DNA from: Paenibacillus baekrokdamisoli
GTDB taxonomy: Bacteria > Bacillota > Bacilli > Paenibacillales > Paenibacillaceae
Direction: 5' to 3'
Assembly (NCBI RefSeq): GCF_003945345.1
Contig: NZ_AP019308.1
Span: 3,348,001-3,412,000, forward strand
Length of the DNA stretch: 64,000 bases
This document shows positions 46,927 through 55,840 of the stretch, piece by piece (within the stretch, counting starts at the first letter, position 1; each line of letters begins with the position of its first letter). The notes beneath the pieces were generated by a model, which saw only the letters and a program-made list of their open reading frames with translations, had not been told where the DNA came from and did not search any database. A program made the position numbers and the translations under genes.

Positions 46927-48603
46927 TTAGTTCTCTTCATTGACCGTCGTAGGGAGAATCGCTTCCTTTAGTTGTCGCTCAAGGTCAAGTTCATATGCTG
47001 CAATTTGCTCAGCGGAATAACCGAGCTGAGCGGCCATGATGCGGATGACTTCACTTTTCCAAGCATGAACGGATGCGATGTCGAAGAAAAGTGCACCGGT
47101 TCTTCGAATGAAAAAATCGACCGGCTTGACTGCCATTTCAAACTTCATTGCATAAAGCAGCGATGTGTAAATATCAGGCGGAAGCTCTCCGCAATTTATC
47201 CTTTCGTCTGGTTTGGGCAGCAGTTCGAACACGAGTGACACATTCGTGCCGTAACGCTTTACTAAACGCTCAGCGGAAGCTTCAGATAATCCGAGCAGAA
47301 CCCCCTGTTCCCGCATATTCCTCACGAACTCCGGATAACGTCCAGAACCTCCGACATCTCCACCGGAAATTGGGATGGATTTCGTTGTACAAGACCGAAA
47401 TGTCCCTTTCCCCTCATCAACAAGTTCACGTGAGAGCAGGTCCGTTACCGTTTCCGCCATTTTTCGATAACCGGTGAGCTTTCCACCCGCTATTGTGAAC
47501 ATGCCGGAATCGGAGTGGAATATTTCATCTTTTCTGGAAATTTCGGAAGGCGATTTATCTTCTTGGTAGATGAGAGGACGAACTCCTGCCCAGCTCGATT
47601 CCACGTCATCCACCCTCAACTTCAAATCCGGGAACATTTCGTTCGTCGCCCGAAGCACATAATCGCGGTCTGCAATTGTCATCGTCGGATGTGCCGTATC
47701 CGCTTCATAATCCGTATCCGTAGTGCCGACGTACGTCTTGCCTTCGCGTGGAATAGCAAACATCATTCGGCCATCCGACGTATCGAAATATATGGCTTGA
47801 TGTAACGGAAAGCGATCCGAATCAAAGACAAGGTGAATACCTTTGGTAAGCCGAAGCGTTTTTCCCTTCTTAGAATTGTCCTTTTCCCGAAGCATGTCCA
47901 CCCAGGGCCCCGTAGCATTGACGATTTTTCGCGCCTTAATCGTATAGGTCCCGCCGCCTATTTGATCACCTGCCACGACTCCGACCAACTTCCCATTCTC
48001 ATAGAGAAGCTCATCCGCCTTCGTGTAATTAACCACAGTGGCGCCAACCTCGACTGCTTTCTTTATGACTTCTATGGTTAAGCGGGCATCGTCGGTGCGG
48101 TATTCAACGTAGTAGCCTCCGCCCTTCAAACCTTTGCGTTTCAGGAGCGGCTCTTTGACTAGCGTTTCATCCATACTTAGCATTTTTCGGCGCTCGCCAT
48201 GTTTTACGCCTGCCAAAAAGTCATATATGGCTAATCCGATTGATGCAGTAAATTTGCCGAATGTTCCTCCTTCATAGATCGGCAGCAGCATCCATTCAGG
48301 CGTAGTCACATGCGGTCCATTCTCGTAAACGACTGCCCGCTCTTTGCCTACTTCCGCGACCATCTTCACTTCAAATTGCTTCAAGTAGCGAAGACCACCG
48401 TGGACGAGCTTGGTCGATCGGCTCGATGTGCCTGAGGCAAAGTCCTGCATCTCAATGAGGGCCGTCCGCATCCCCCGTGATTGAGCGTCAAGCGCAATAC
48501 CCGCCCCAGTAATACCGCCTCCGATAACGAGCACGTCCCATATTTCTTGTTCCATTTCTTTCAACCTGTCTACCCGGTGTGCAGCAGATAATTGATTTTC
48601 CAT
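46927..48603 (-). CDS. glpD: Aerobic glycerol-3-phosphate dehydrogenase
   Basis: 558 aa, the usual GlpD length. The FAD-binding N-terminus is WDVLVIGGGITGAGIALDA; RSTKLVHGGLRYLKQFE and GTTDTDYEAD are family motifs, and the C-terminal domain (DIYTSLLYAMKFEMAVKPVDFFIRRTG, in part) is typical. It oxidises glycerol-3-phosphate to dihydroxyacetone phosphate and passes electrons to quinone at the membrane. GGAGGG precedes the ATG. It is controlled by the antitermination leader immediately upstream. Confidence 0.97.
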   Translation of the reverse strand: MENQLSAAHRVDRLKEMEQEIWDVLVIGGGITGAGIALDAQSRGMRTALIEMQDFASGTSSRSTKLVHGGLRYLKQFEVKMVAEVGKERAVVYENGPHVTTPEWMLLPIYEGGTFGKFTASIGLAIYDFLAGVKHGERRKMLSMDETLVKEPLLKRKGLKGGGYYVEYRTDDARLTIEVIKKAVEVGATVVNYTKADELLYENGKLVGVVAGDQIGGGTYTIKARKIVNATGPWVDMLREKDNSKKGKTLRLTKGIHLVFDSDRFPLHQAIYFDTSDGRMMFAIPREGKTYVGTTDTDYEADTAHPTMTIADRDYVLRATNEMFPDLKLRVDDVESSWAGVRPLIYQEDKSPSEISRKDEIFHSDSGMFTIAGGKLTGYRKMAETVTDLLSRELVDEGKGTFRSCTTKSIPISGGDVGGSGRYPEFVRNMREQGVLLGLSEASAERLVKRYGTNVSLVFELLPKPDERINCGELPPDIYTSLLYAMKFEMAVKPVDFFIRRTGALFFDIASVHAWKSEVIRIMAAQLGYSAEQIAAYELDLERQLKEAILPTTVNEEN

Positions 48604-48631
48604 GTTTTCTTCTCCCTCCTAATCGATAAGA

Positions 48632-48725
48632 AAAAACAAAAAAACCACAACAATCTCAAGCTGCGCCATGTGCGCAGCCGAGTGTTGTGGTGTCTCCTGA
48701 TCTCCAACCCACTATTAACTTGTGA
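48632..48725 (-). promoter_or_regulatory. GlpP-type antitermination leader of glpD
   Basis: On the minus strand CACAAGTTAATA is followed by the hairpin GTGG-(GTTGGAGATCAGGAGACA)-CCAC (48687-48712). Its 3' arm is also the 5' arm of a strong terminator, ACCACAACA ... TGTTGTGGT plus TTTTTTTGTTTTTT (48632-48691). The terminator also contains an inner CTGCGC/GCGCAG stem. This is the expected layout for GlpP control, known for B. subtilis glpD; the repeated GGAGA loop motif is shared with the hydrolase leader. Confidence 0.8.
48661..48722. repeat. Direct repeat (left copy): glpD leader segment flanking the IS/Imm26 insert
   Basis: 62 bp nearly identical to 50711-50772. The pair brackets about 2 kb of inserted DNA. 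Confidence 0.88.
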
Positions 48726-48783
48726 CCTATGATAACATATCCGGCATTCATTTGAAAGCCCAGATCGTCTTATGTTGTTCTTC

Positions 48784-48957
48784 TGTGATAATGTCACCCT
48801 ATAACTGTTCTGAGATAATGTCACTATGGGACAGGAGATAATGACATTGACACGAGAAGAGATGAAGAAGGTTTTAGTGGTGGAGAAAGTTCTTGATGGA
48901 TATATGACAAATAGAGAAGGAGCTGTGTTGCTGGGGCTGTCCAAAAGGCAGCCGATC
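48784..48957 (+). mobile_element. Left-end fragment of an ISNCY-type element
   Basis: Three spaced copies of GATAATGTCA/GATAATGACA (48788-48845) look like an IS end. They are followed by a transposase N-terminus, MTLTREEMKKVLVVEKVLDG and then TNREGAVLLGLSKRQ, typical of ISNCY-group helix-turn-helix transposases. The frame is cut at about 48950-48958, where the IS4-like fragment begins. Only the end survives. Confidence 0.65.
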
Positions 48958-48958
48958 A

Positions 48959-49932
48959 ATAAGTGCCATCCATACCTGATTCATCACAGCATTTTCGCTT
49001 GTACCGTAGAATGTCTTGATCTTAATGTGTTGTTTCATCCACTTGAAGAACGTTTCGATGGCCCAGCGACTTCGATACATTTCACCAATCTCGTCTGCCG
49101 TCAGATCAAACCGATTCGTTAGCAAGAACAGCAGATTGCCTTCGGAATCAACCGTTTGAACCATACGAAGCGGATGTTTCATTCGTTTCTGTTGCGTGCC
49201 AACCCTGATTTTCTCATCCAAGCTAACCGTACTATTGGGCGGCAGGTCATACGTAAGGAGTGGCTCAATAACCGCGTTATTTTTCAATCGCGTAACGAAG
49301 AAAATCTGATTCATGCAGAATCGGTCGTAGGCTGCATAATCGACATAGCCTCGGTCGAACACATACGTAACCCCTTCTTCATCGGCTAGTTCTTCTAACA
49401 GATTCCGATCATTAACCTTAGCGGGTGTAACCTTTACTTGATCTGGATAAACATCATCGTCATCCCATTACGCAATACGCGAGTGCAACTTGATTCCGGC
49501 CTTCGTAGATCGAAAGTGCTCCCACTTAAATTTCTGCAAGCAAAGCACAATCGTCGTGGAGTCGATAATCTTGAGCTTGTTACGGGAGAGATGAGGATTA
49601 GCGTGTGAATGGATTTGCTTCACCAACCGGGTGAATACCTGTTCAAGTAATGCAGGATCGACCTGATTATGTTTTCGACTTAATTGCGCTGCTGAAATGG
49701 AAGGAAGATTGAGCTCGCGTTGAATTTCTAGGGACAATACATCATTTGCTATGTCACGAAGTCCGTCTCGTCCTTTCAACTCCGCAAGCAGAAAGAGTTT
49801 GAAGTAAGCAAGAGTCGTTAGTTTTTTTACGTACTTATCCTGATTGATTTCGTTGACACGATCTGTGAATGTTTTCGTACAAATTGGCGCTAGCCATTTA
49901 CCAAATGATGAAAATAGAGTATTCTTGTCCAT
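48959..49932 (-). pseudogene. IS4-family transposase, internal stop and 3' truncation
   Basis: The N-terminal part (49468-49932) has SISAAQLSRKHNQVD and the first DDE Asp region KLKIIDSTTIVLCL. An in-frame TAA at 49465-49467 (RIA-stop-WDDDD) breaks it. The frame continues with KVTPAKVNDRNLLEELADEE, then the second Asp in VFDRGYVDYAAYDRF and the YREK-like Glu motif MYRSRWAIETFFKWMKQHI, and is then cut after QVWMALI at about 48959. No functional protein can be made. Confidence 0.85.
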
Positions 49933-50065
49933 GAGCTATCCTTTTCAGTGGATTATGGACAGGTATTACCTACCATAACCATTGTAAAGGATTTTTTTTA
50001 TGCTTGAATGCGAAAAGCACAGAAATTTTTGAAGATTCTAAAAACTTTTATGCAACGCTAGTGAC

Positions 50066-50533
50066 TTAAGTTAATAAATCCAATTGCTTGAGTCTCCTCT
50101 GGTAGATTTCTTTTACAGATAATGGATTACAAAGGCCGTTTGAATCATACTTCCTTGTTTCTTCTCTAGTTAAAACTTTATCTGTGATAATCCCCATGAA
50201 ATCGTTAGCAGTACCTTTTACCAAATGATAGACACCCGTCATCCCCTCTTGCCAGAAATATGGCATATCGACGATTCCTTCCACTAAATTATTTCCTATG
50301 ATCTCCCAATTCCCCTTTTTTAGGGGAGTACTATCACACCAGATCTTAGACACAGTGGTTGTATCGTTTATTACTGCAAAATTCACCTCTTCTTTTGAAG
50401 TAATAGGCTTCATCTTATACAATTCGACAAATACAATATTTTCTAGAATTATTAACACACGTCCAACTCCATATAATTCTTCTTCTAAATTTATTAAGAA
50501 AATATCCCCGAGTTTATATTTTTTCTTTGACAT
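50066..50533 (-). CDS. Imm26-like immunity protein
   Basis: 155 aa. The N-terminal strand pattern KKKYKLGDIFLINLEEELYGVGRVL (in part) matches the Imm26 family of polymorphic-toxin immunity proteins, as do the following FVELYKMKPI and the C-terminal IYQRRLKQLDLL. No complete toxin gene is present. A 5'-truncated reading frame ends 19 bp upstream on the same strand and could be the lost partner's C-terminus. The gene is AT-rich relative to the glp genes. It is trapped between IS debris and the duplicated glpD leader. Confidence 0.7.
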   Translation of the reverse strand: MSKKKYKLGDIFLINLEEELYGVGRVLIILENIVFVELYKMKPITSKEEVNFAVINDTTTVSKIWCDSTPLKKGNWEIIGNNLVEGIVDMPYFWQEGMTGVYHLVKGTANDFMGIITDKVLTREETRKYDSNGLCNPLSVKEIYQRRLKQLDLLT

Positions 50534-50552
50534 TTGTATACACTTCCCATTT

Positions 50553-50708
50553 TCATAATAAGATTTTCAGAAATTTTTTGGCAAGTCTATAATATTCTTC
50601 TATTTTGGATGATTTTTCCGGTTTAGTTACAGTTCTATCAATAGGAAGTTGCCGATTTAGCAATTTTTCAAATCCACCTTTTTCTTTAAACCAGTAGTCC
50701 TCTAATAC
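50553..50708 (-). pseudogene. 5'-truncated reading frame upstream of the Imm26-like gene
   Basis: The open part reads VVLEDYWFKEKGGFEKLLNR, then RTVTKPEKSSKIEEYYRLAKKF, to a stop at 50553-50555. It begins where the duplicated glpD leader ends (about 50710), so its own start is lost. I do not recognise the family. Position and strand fit the C-terminus of a toxin or a second immunity gene, but this is a guess. Confidence 0.4.
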
Positions 50709-50710
50709 CA

Positions 50711-50772
50711 CTGCGCCATGTGTGCAGCCGAGTGTTGTGGTGTCTCCTGATCTCCAAACCACTAATAACTTG
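50711..50772. repeat. Direct repeat (right copy): duplicated glpD leader segment
   Basis: Matches 48661-48722 (for example GCAGCCGAGTGTTGTGGTGT, then CTCCTGATCTCC) with a few changes. It retains the antiterminator hairpin but has lost the T-run side of the terminator. Confidence 0.88.
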
Positions 50773-50790
50773 AGTAACCAGTGTCTTTAC

Positions 50791-51759
50791 CTATCCTGCA
50801 TACAACTCTTTCATAATAACTTCAATCGGCAGCGGTTCTATGGACATATCGCGAATACCGTAGGTTTCATTAAACTGCGAGATAAAGTGCTTCAGAGGCA
50901 AAAGATCAGTGTCAATTTCAAGCTCTGCTTCTGATTCGTGAATCCTTTTTAACAACACAATTCCAGCTAATGACACATCAGGAAGGGGAATTTCCGTCGT
51001 CACTCGAATCGCCTTCTTCTCCCCTACCCTGCTCCTTAGTACATGCAGCGCATCATCAAATACGATTTCTCCATGGTTGATTACAATTATTCGGTCCGCA
51101 AGCAATTCCACATCATCGAGGTCATGCGTGGTCAGAATAAAAGTCACGCCTTGGCGATTCATATCCTTAATAAAATGACGAATATTTTCCTTGGCAATAA
51201 CATCGAGGCCGATTGTAGGCTCATCCAGGAAAACCAGTTCCGGACCATGCAGCATCGCCATAATAAATTCGCATTTCATCCGTTCGCCAAGCGACAACTG
51301 GCGAGTTGGCTTGCGCATGACATCGCCAACCTCCAATAAAGTCGTTAGATGATCTAGTCTCTGTGCATACACTTGCTCTGGCACACCATAAATCGCTTTA
51401 TTCATATAGAAGGCATCAATCGGGGGAATGTCCCAGAGCAGCTGTGATTTCTGCCCAAATACCGCGCCGATGCGCCGGACATATTCACTGCGCTGCTTCC
51501 AAGGCGTTAGTCCCAATGCCTTTACTTCCCCGGAAGTCGGATGCAGGACGCCGGTCAGCATTTTAAGCGTAGTGGATTTGCCTGCACCATTGGGCCCAAG
51601 AAAGGCAACCATCTCCCCTTGTCCCACCGTAAAAGAAATATCCTTAACTGCCGTAACCTCTTTCATAGGTCTGCGAATTAAGTTGGCCGCAATTTCTCGC
51701 AGCGTATGCCCTCGTTCATGAGTCATATAGGTTTTAGTTAAACTGCTGACTTCAATCAT
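50791..51759 (-). CDS. ABC-2 transporter ATP-binding protein
   Basis: 322 aa from the ATG with TAGGAG upstream; the frame is open 40 codons earlier inside the permease end but unsupported. Walker A GPNGAGKST, Q-loop FGQKSQLLWDIP, signature LSLGERMKCEF, Walker B LVFLDEPTIGLD and the switch His in LTTHDLDDVE. It matches the COG4586-type ATPases that pair with two six-helix permeases. Last gene of a five-gene operon; the cargo is unknown. Confidence 0.93.
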   Translation of the reverse strand: MIEVSSLTKTYMTHERGHTLREIAANLIRRPMKEVTAVKDISFTVGQGEMVAFLGPNGAGKSTTLKMLTGVLHPTSGEVKALGLTPWKQRSEYVRRIGAVFGQKSQLLWDIPPIDAFYMNKAIYGVPEQVYAQRLDHLTTLLEVGDVMRKPTRQLSLGERMKCEFIMAMLHGPELVFLDEPTIGLDVIAKENIRHFIKDMNRQGVTFILTTHDLDDVELLADRIIVINHGEIVFDDALHVLRSRVGEKKAIRVTTEIPLPDVSLAGIVLLKRIHESEAELEIDTDLLPLKHFISQFNETYGIRDMSIEPLPIEVIMKELYAG

Positions 51760-51776
51760 AGGTAATCTCCTATTCT

Positions 51777-52559
51777 TTATCCACCTGCGCTTGTATATCC
51801 GCGAAGCATCCAATGCCAATATAGAATTCCCGCACCCAAGAATGCCACTGAGCAAACACCAGCACCTAAAGTCTCCCAACCGACGCGACCTAATAAAGCA
51901 GAGGCTGGAACGAAGGCAATGATACCTACCGGAATAACATAGGTCATTAATTGCTGAAAGGATTTGGCATAAATCGTTCCTGGGTACATCCCAAAACTCG
52001 TTACCGAATCAAATATATCATAGACTCGACTGCTCCCTACCCATCGAAACAGTAATCCTGATAACACAAGCGAGAATGCACATAAGACCGCCAGTGATGC
52101 CAGGAACAATCCGCCAAACTGTATCCAACCGGTTAATGTCGGTGCCGGCAGGCCCGACAATGCATAGCCGAAGAGCACGCCTCCACTGAGCAGCCTGCCA
52201 AAATCCTCTGGATCCAGCCCATTTAACATCGTCATGAACAACGCTGGCCGAGGCTTCAGCAGAAGCAAATCAAATGTCCCTTCTCTAACCAAAGATAATG
52301 TGCTGCCCACCATTCCAAAGAAGAGCGGAAAGGCAATTCCTTTGGCAATGCCAAAAACACCTTGAATCAGAAGCGCTTCATGCAAAGACCATCCGGGAAA
52401 AGAGGCGCCTGATCGATAGACAAGCAGTGTAATCATCGGTACAAGCAGATCCCCTGCAACCAGAAGGATAATGCTCAGGAAGAAGTGGCTTCGGTACGCC
52501 ATCTGCTCTGCAATTTTTGTCCGAAGTATAGAAGCGATGCAAGCAGCAATGCCTCTCAT
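51777..52559 (-). CDS. ABC-2 type permease (second subunit)
   Basis: 260 aa with about six hydrophobic segments (SIILLVAGDLLVPMITLLVY, LASLAVLCAFSLVLSGLLF, GWETLGAGVCSVAFLGAGIL). This is the COG3694/COG4587 type often found with the ATPase encoded next. It overlaps the first permease gene by 4 bp. Confidence 0.85.
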   Translation of the reverse strand: MRGIAACIASILRTKIAEQMAYRSHFFLSIILLVAGDLLVPMITLLVYRSGASFPGWSLHEALLIQGVFGIAKGIAFPLFFGMVGSTLSLVREGTFDLLLLKPRPALFMTMLNGLDPEDFGRLLSGGVLFGYALSGLPAPTLTGWIQFGGLFLASLAVLCAFSLVLSGLLFRWVGSSRVYDIFDSVTSFGMYPGTIYAKSFQQLMTYVIPVGIIAFVPASALLGRVGWETLGAGVCSVAFLGAGILYWHWMLRGYTSAGG

Positions 52560-53365
52560 ACCCCCACCCCCGTAAAGCGTTTCATAGAAGCACGATATAA
52601 GAGGAGCATCAGGATCGCCATTAACGCCGTTGCGCCAGCTTGAAGCGCGACAATGGTAGGAATTTTAAGCGAATACCCTGCTAATTCATATTTACCTATG
52701 AAGACCCGGGTCGGTACATAGGTAATGAATTGAAACGGCAGGAAGAACAGCAGTTTTTGTGTCCATTCCGGAAAAAAGGTGAGCGGAATGAATACACCAG
52801 CGCTTATATCCTTAAGCAGCAAGAAGACTCGCCTAATACCTTCCGCACGAATAAGCCAGAAAGCTGTTAGACCAACACAGTAATTAATCAGGAAATTCAT
52901 CAGGAAGCTAAGGATTATCGATATCACAGCCCAAATTGGTGCAGCTGGTAAAAGCTTAATACCAAAGACAAACATAAATACAAGGAAAATAGGCACAAAT
53001 TCAATCATGAAGCCTAGTGAGCGATGGCCGATTTTTTGTGCGAATGCAAACAGCCAATGCGGCATTGGCCGAAGCGCGAATGTAATGAATTTTCCTGAGC
53101 GAACGAGCATCTGCAAATTCCAGTCGGCAAAATCGAAAGTCAAATAATTGATGACTGCCGCGATACCGAAGTAGGCTAGCATCTGCTCCAAAGTCAAACC
53201 ATTTAAAGTATCTTTCCCTGTATAAACAGCATTCCAAATGAAATATTGCACAAGAAAGTAGACCGGTCCAACAAGAAGCGAGACAGCCATATGCGATCGA
53301 TAGGCTGCCCATTCCTTGTAGGTTGCAAAGCCGATAGCTTGAATGGATTCAATTACCCTCTTCAT
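52556..53365 (-). CDS. ABC-2 type permease (first subunit)
   Basis: 269 aa, about six membrane helices. The ATG overlaps the stop of the preceding serine-hydrolase gene by 4 bp (ATGA), showing that hydrolases and transporter form one operon. An ATG 18 codons earlier is inside the hydrolase frame and unsupported. Confidence 0.85.
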   Translation of the reverse strand: MKRVIESIQAIGFATYKEWAAYRSHMAVSLLVGPVYFLVQYFIWNAVYTGKDTLNGLTLEQMLAYFGIAAVINYLTFDFADWNLQMLVRSGKFITFALRPMPHWLFAFAQKIGHRSLGFMIEFVPIFLVFMFVFGIKLLPAAPIWAVISIILSFLMNFLINYCVGLTAFWLIRAEGIRRVFLLLKDISAGVFIPLTFFPEWTQKLLFFLPFQFITYVPTRVFIGKYELAGYSLKIPTIVALQAGATALMAILMLLLYRASMKRFTGVGV

Positions 53366-54546
53366 TTCCACCCAGACCCTATTATCTGCAGTGGGGTAAT
53401 TATGGATTCTGGCACCCAATCCGAATTTGATGGAACGAAGAAGACGATAACAGCATTATGTTTGGGGTCAATAATGAGTTTCGAGCGTCCAGCGCCTTCA
53501 TGACCGTAAGCACCAGCCGAGATCCATTCATTTTCTAGTGTTACACCTGGCCCCATACCATAAGGCATTGAAGCAACCTTGCCCCCCCAGCTATAAGCAA
53601 ACAAATTTCGTCCTTCAAAATGATTGCGTGTCATCCGTTCGATGGATTTGCGAGATAGGATACGCCTCCCCTCGTACGAGCCATTGTTAAGCAGCATCTG
53701 ACCGAACCGGAACAGATCTTCAAGGGTCGAATACAATCCACCTCCCGTTCTTGGCGGATCATAGGTTCTGTCTCGCTTATCCAGCCGCGATACATCCCAT
53801 TCGTTCGTAACACATATCTCTCCGTGCAGCTCTGCAGGCACATCAAAAAATGTCCGATTCATTCCAAGCGGCTCTGTGATGTGCTTGATCACATATTCCT
53901 CGAAATGCATACCGCTCGCACGTGAAACGATTTCACCTATCAAAGCATAGCCAGCAGATGAATAGTTCCAATTCTCCCCTGGCTTGCATACAGGCTTTAG
54001 AGAAAGAATGGATCGAATCCATGCTGACTTTCGCAGTTTCAACCGCTCGTCCTCGTTTACTGCTGTATCTTCATTATCCGGCTCGAAAGCAAAGCGTACA
54101 TCCCAATGCCCGAAAGGATTGGGTTCGTTATAATATCCAGGGTCTGGCCATAATCCAGATGTATGTGTAAGAAGATGCCAGATTTGAATTCTCTCAAACA
54201 TTGGATGCTTGAACTCTTCTATCCACTCGGATACTGCCTGCTTCAAGAATAGCTTTCCTTGTTCGATGAGTTGGAATATAGCGACTGCCCCGAACAGCTT
54301 AGTGACAGAAGCAATTCTTCGAATGGTGTCCGTAAGCATTGGAGAATCGTCATCATTCTTATACGTACGTCTCCCCATAGCGCTGCTTGCAACAATCTTC
54401 CCGTCCTTGGCAAGCAAATAGGAAGCCGATTGTAATTGGTTTTCTTGGATAAGATTCTGGAAAAGCTGTTCAAGTCGGACCAGTACCTCTGGGCGAAACG
54501 AGGCTTCTTCAGGCGTCGTCGTTTGAAGCGAAGCGATCATCGTCAT
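53362..54546 (-). CDS. Serine hydrolase of the beta-lactamase/DD-peptidase class (second copy)
   Basis: 394 aa. The penicillin-binding fold is shown by SVTK (nucleophile Ser and Lys in RRIASVTKLFGAVA), YSSAGYALIGEIVSRASG and HEGAGRSK. There is no signal peptide or lipobox, so the protein is probably cytoplasmic, unlike true beta-lactamases; an esterase or peptidase role is likely. GGGAGG precedes the ATG. It follows a paralogue by 14 bp and is coupled to the ABC permease. Confidence 0.88.
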   Translation of the reverse strand: MTMIASLQTTTPEEASFRPEVLVRLEQLFQNLIQENQLQSASYLLAKDGKIVASSAMGRRTYKNDDDSPMLTDTIRRIASVTKLFGAVAIFQLIEQGKLFLKQAVSEWIEEFKHPMFERIQIWHLLTHTSGLWPDPGYYNEPNPFGHWDVRFAFEPDNEDTAVNEDERLKLRKSAWIRSILSLKPVCKPGENWNYSSAGYALIGEIVSRASGMHFEEYVIKHITEPLGMNRTFFDVPAELHGEICVTNEWDVSRLDKRDRTYDPPRTGGGLYSTLEDLFRFGQMLLNNGSYEGRRILSRKSIERMTRNHFEGRNLFAYSWGGKVASMPYGMGPGVTLENEWISAGAYGHEGAGRSKLIIDPKHNAVIVFFVPSNSDWVPESIITPLQIIGSGWK

Positions 54547-54560
54547 TTTTAATTACCTCC

Positions 54561-55712
54561 CTATAATAATCCCGACCATACGATCGCTTTCGGAACGAGG
54601 ACAGACTCCGTGGTGTAGCCGCGTGTACTCGGAACTAAAAAAGCGAACACCATCTGTTCCACAGGATCAACATAAAGACCGCAGTGTCCGAATCCTTCAT
54701 GATTGAAGGTGCCTGGTGTGCAAAGGTCGAAGTCTTCCAATGAGAAACCCAGCCCGAATCGGAAATTGTCTTCGTCGTTTCCCCAGCCCTGCATTCGAAC
54801 ATTAGTCAAATGATTTTGAGTCAGCAATTCCACCCCGCGTCTGGATAAAATAACTTCTCCATCCAACGTACCTCCGCCGAGCAGCATTTGACCAAATCGC
54901 AATAGGTCGGAAAGCGTTGAATACATGCCGTTCCCAGCCCTCGGTGGTGAATTTGCGTCAAGCTCTGTAACTAATAGCCCATTCTCCTCCCTTGAGCTGG
55001 TTATACAAACATCTTCTCTCCAGGCCGGGGGCACGATGAAGAAAGAATGCTCCATTCCAAGAGGAAGCAAGATTTCATCCTGAACATATTGATGATATGG
55101 AGTTTCAGCAATTCGTGTAATAATTTCGCCTAGAACCGCATAGCCGGCTGTCGAGTAGTGCCACTCCCTTCCAGGTGCAGCCATAACAGGGCCAGCTAGA
55201 ATAATCTGAATCCAATCCGTGGTTGGATCCATTTTTTTTCTCTCATGATAGGCCCATTCAAACCAAGGCAGCGGATTCGGTTCAAAATAGTAGCCCGGAT
55301 CTGCCCTCAAGCCTGATGTATGTGTTAACAAATGAAATATAGTGATATCTCGGTGCATAGGCGTATCAAACTGCTTTAATATACTGCTTACGGGTTGATG
55401 GAGATAGATGAATCCTCGTTCAATAAGCTGCATAATGGCGGATGCAGTCATAATTTTAGTTATGGAATACGTTTTTCGGATAGAATCCGGCAGTAAATCC
55501 AGACTTTCTTCCTTATGTGTGAGCTGTCCCATTGCTGCATGCGCAAACACCTTGCCATGTCTAGAAAGCACATACGATGCGCCTTGAATTATTTTGCTTT
55601 CGATCAACGACCTATAATGGTCATTTAATCGTTCCAAACTGGCCGAATCGAAACCCACCTCTTCCGGTGTTACTTCCGTTCTTCCATGATGTAACGTGAT
55701 CGTCTCCATCAT
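54561..55712 (-). CDS. Serine hydrolase of the beta-lactamase/DD-peptidase class (first copy)
   Basis: 383 aa from an ATG with GGAGG 12 nt upstream; the frame is open 4 codons earlier. Motifs: SITK (KTYSITKIMTASAIMQLIE), YSTAGYAVLGEIITRIAE and NHEGFGHCG. It is clearly a paralogue of the next gene, with matching blocks such as HTSGLRADPGYYFEPNPLPW, so a tandem duplication preceded divergence. No export signal. It opens the five-gene hydrolase-ABC operon. Confidence 0.88.
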   Translation of the reverse strand: MMETITLHHGRTEVTPEEVGFDSASLERLNDHYRSLIESKIIQGASYVLSRHGKVFAHAAMGQLTHKEESLDLLPDSIRKTYSITKIMTASAIMQLIERGFIYLHQPVSSILKQFDTPMHRDITIFHLLTHTSGLRADPGYYFEPNPLPWFEWAYHERKKMDPTTDWIQIILAGPVMAAPGREWHYSTAGYAVLGEIITRIAETPYHQYVQDEILLPLGMEHSFFIVPPAWREDVCITSSREENGLLVTELDANSPPRAGNGMYSTLSDLLRFGQMLLGGGTLDGEVILSRRGVELLTQNHLTNVRMQGWGNDEDNFRFGLGFSLEDFDLCTPGTFNHEGFGHCGLYVDPVEQMVFAFLVPSTRGYTTESVLVPKAIVWSGLL

Positions 55713-55840
55713 AATGCGGTCCAACCTCCATAGACTATTTGGTTAAAAGTGGAAATGATGTAAGGTGTACATATTGTAATCGATGTCACAATTAGCTGTC
55801 TATAAAAAAACATAGAAAATAGGAAGTAGTTCCTTGGTTA

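Noticed and set aside
48826..49122. 98-codon plus-strand protein
   Set aside because: Only the first 35 or so codons are real (ISNCY transposase start); the rest is antisense to the IS4-family pseudogene.
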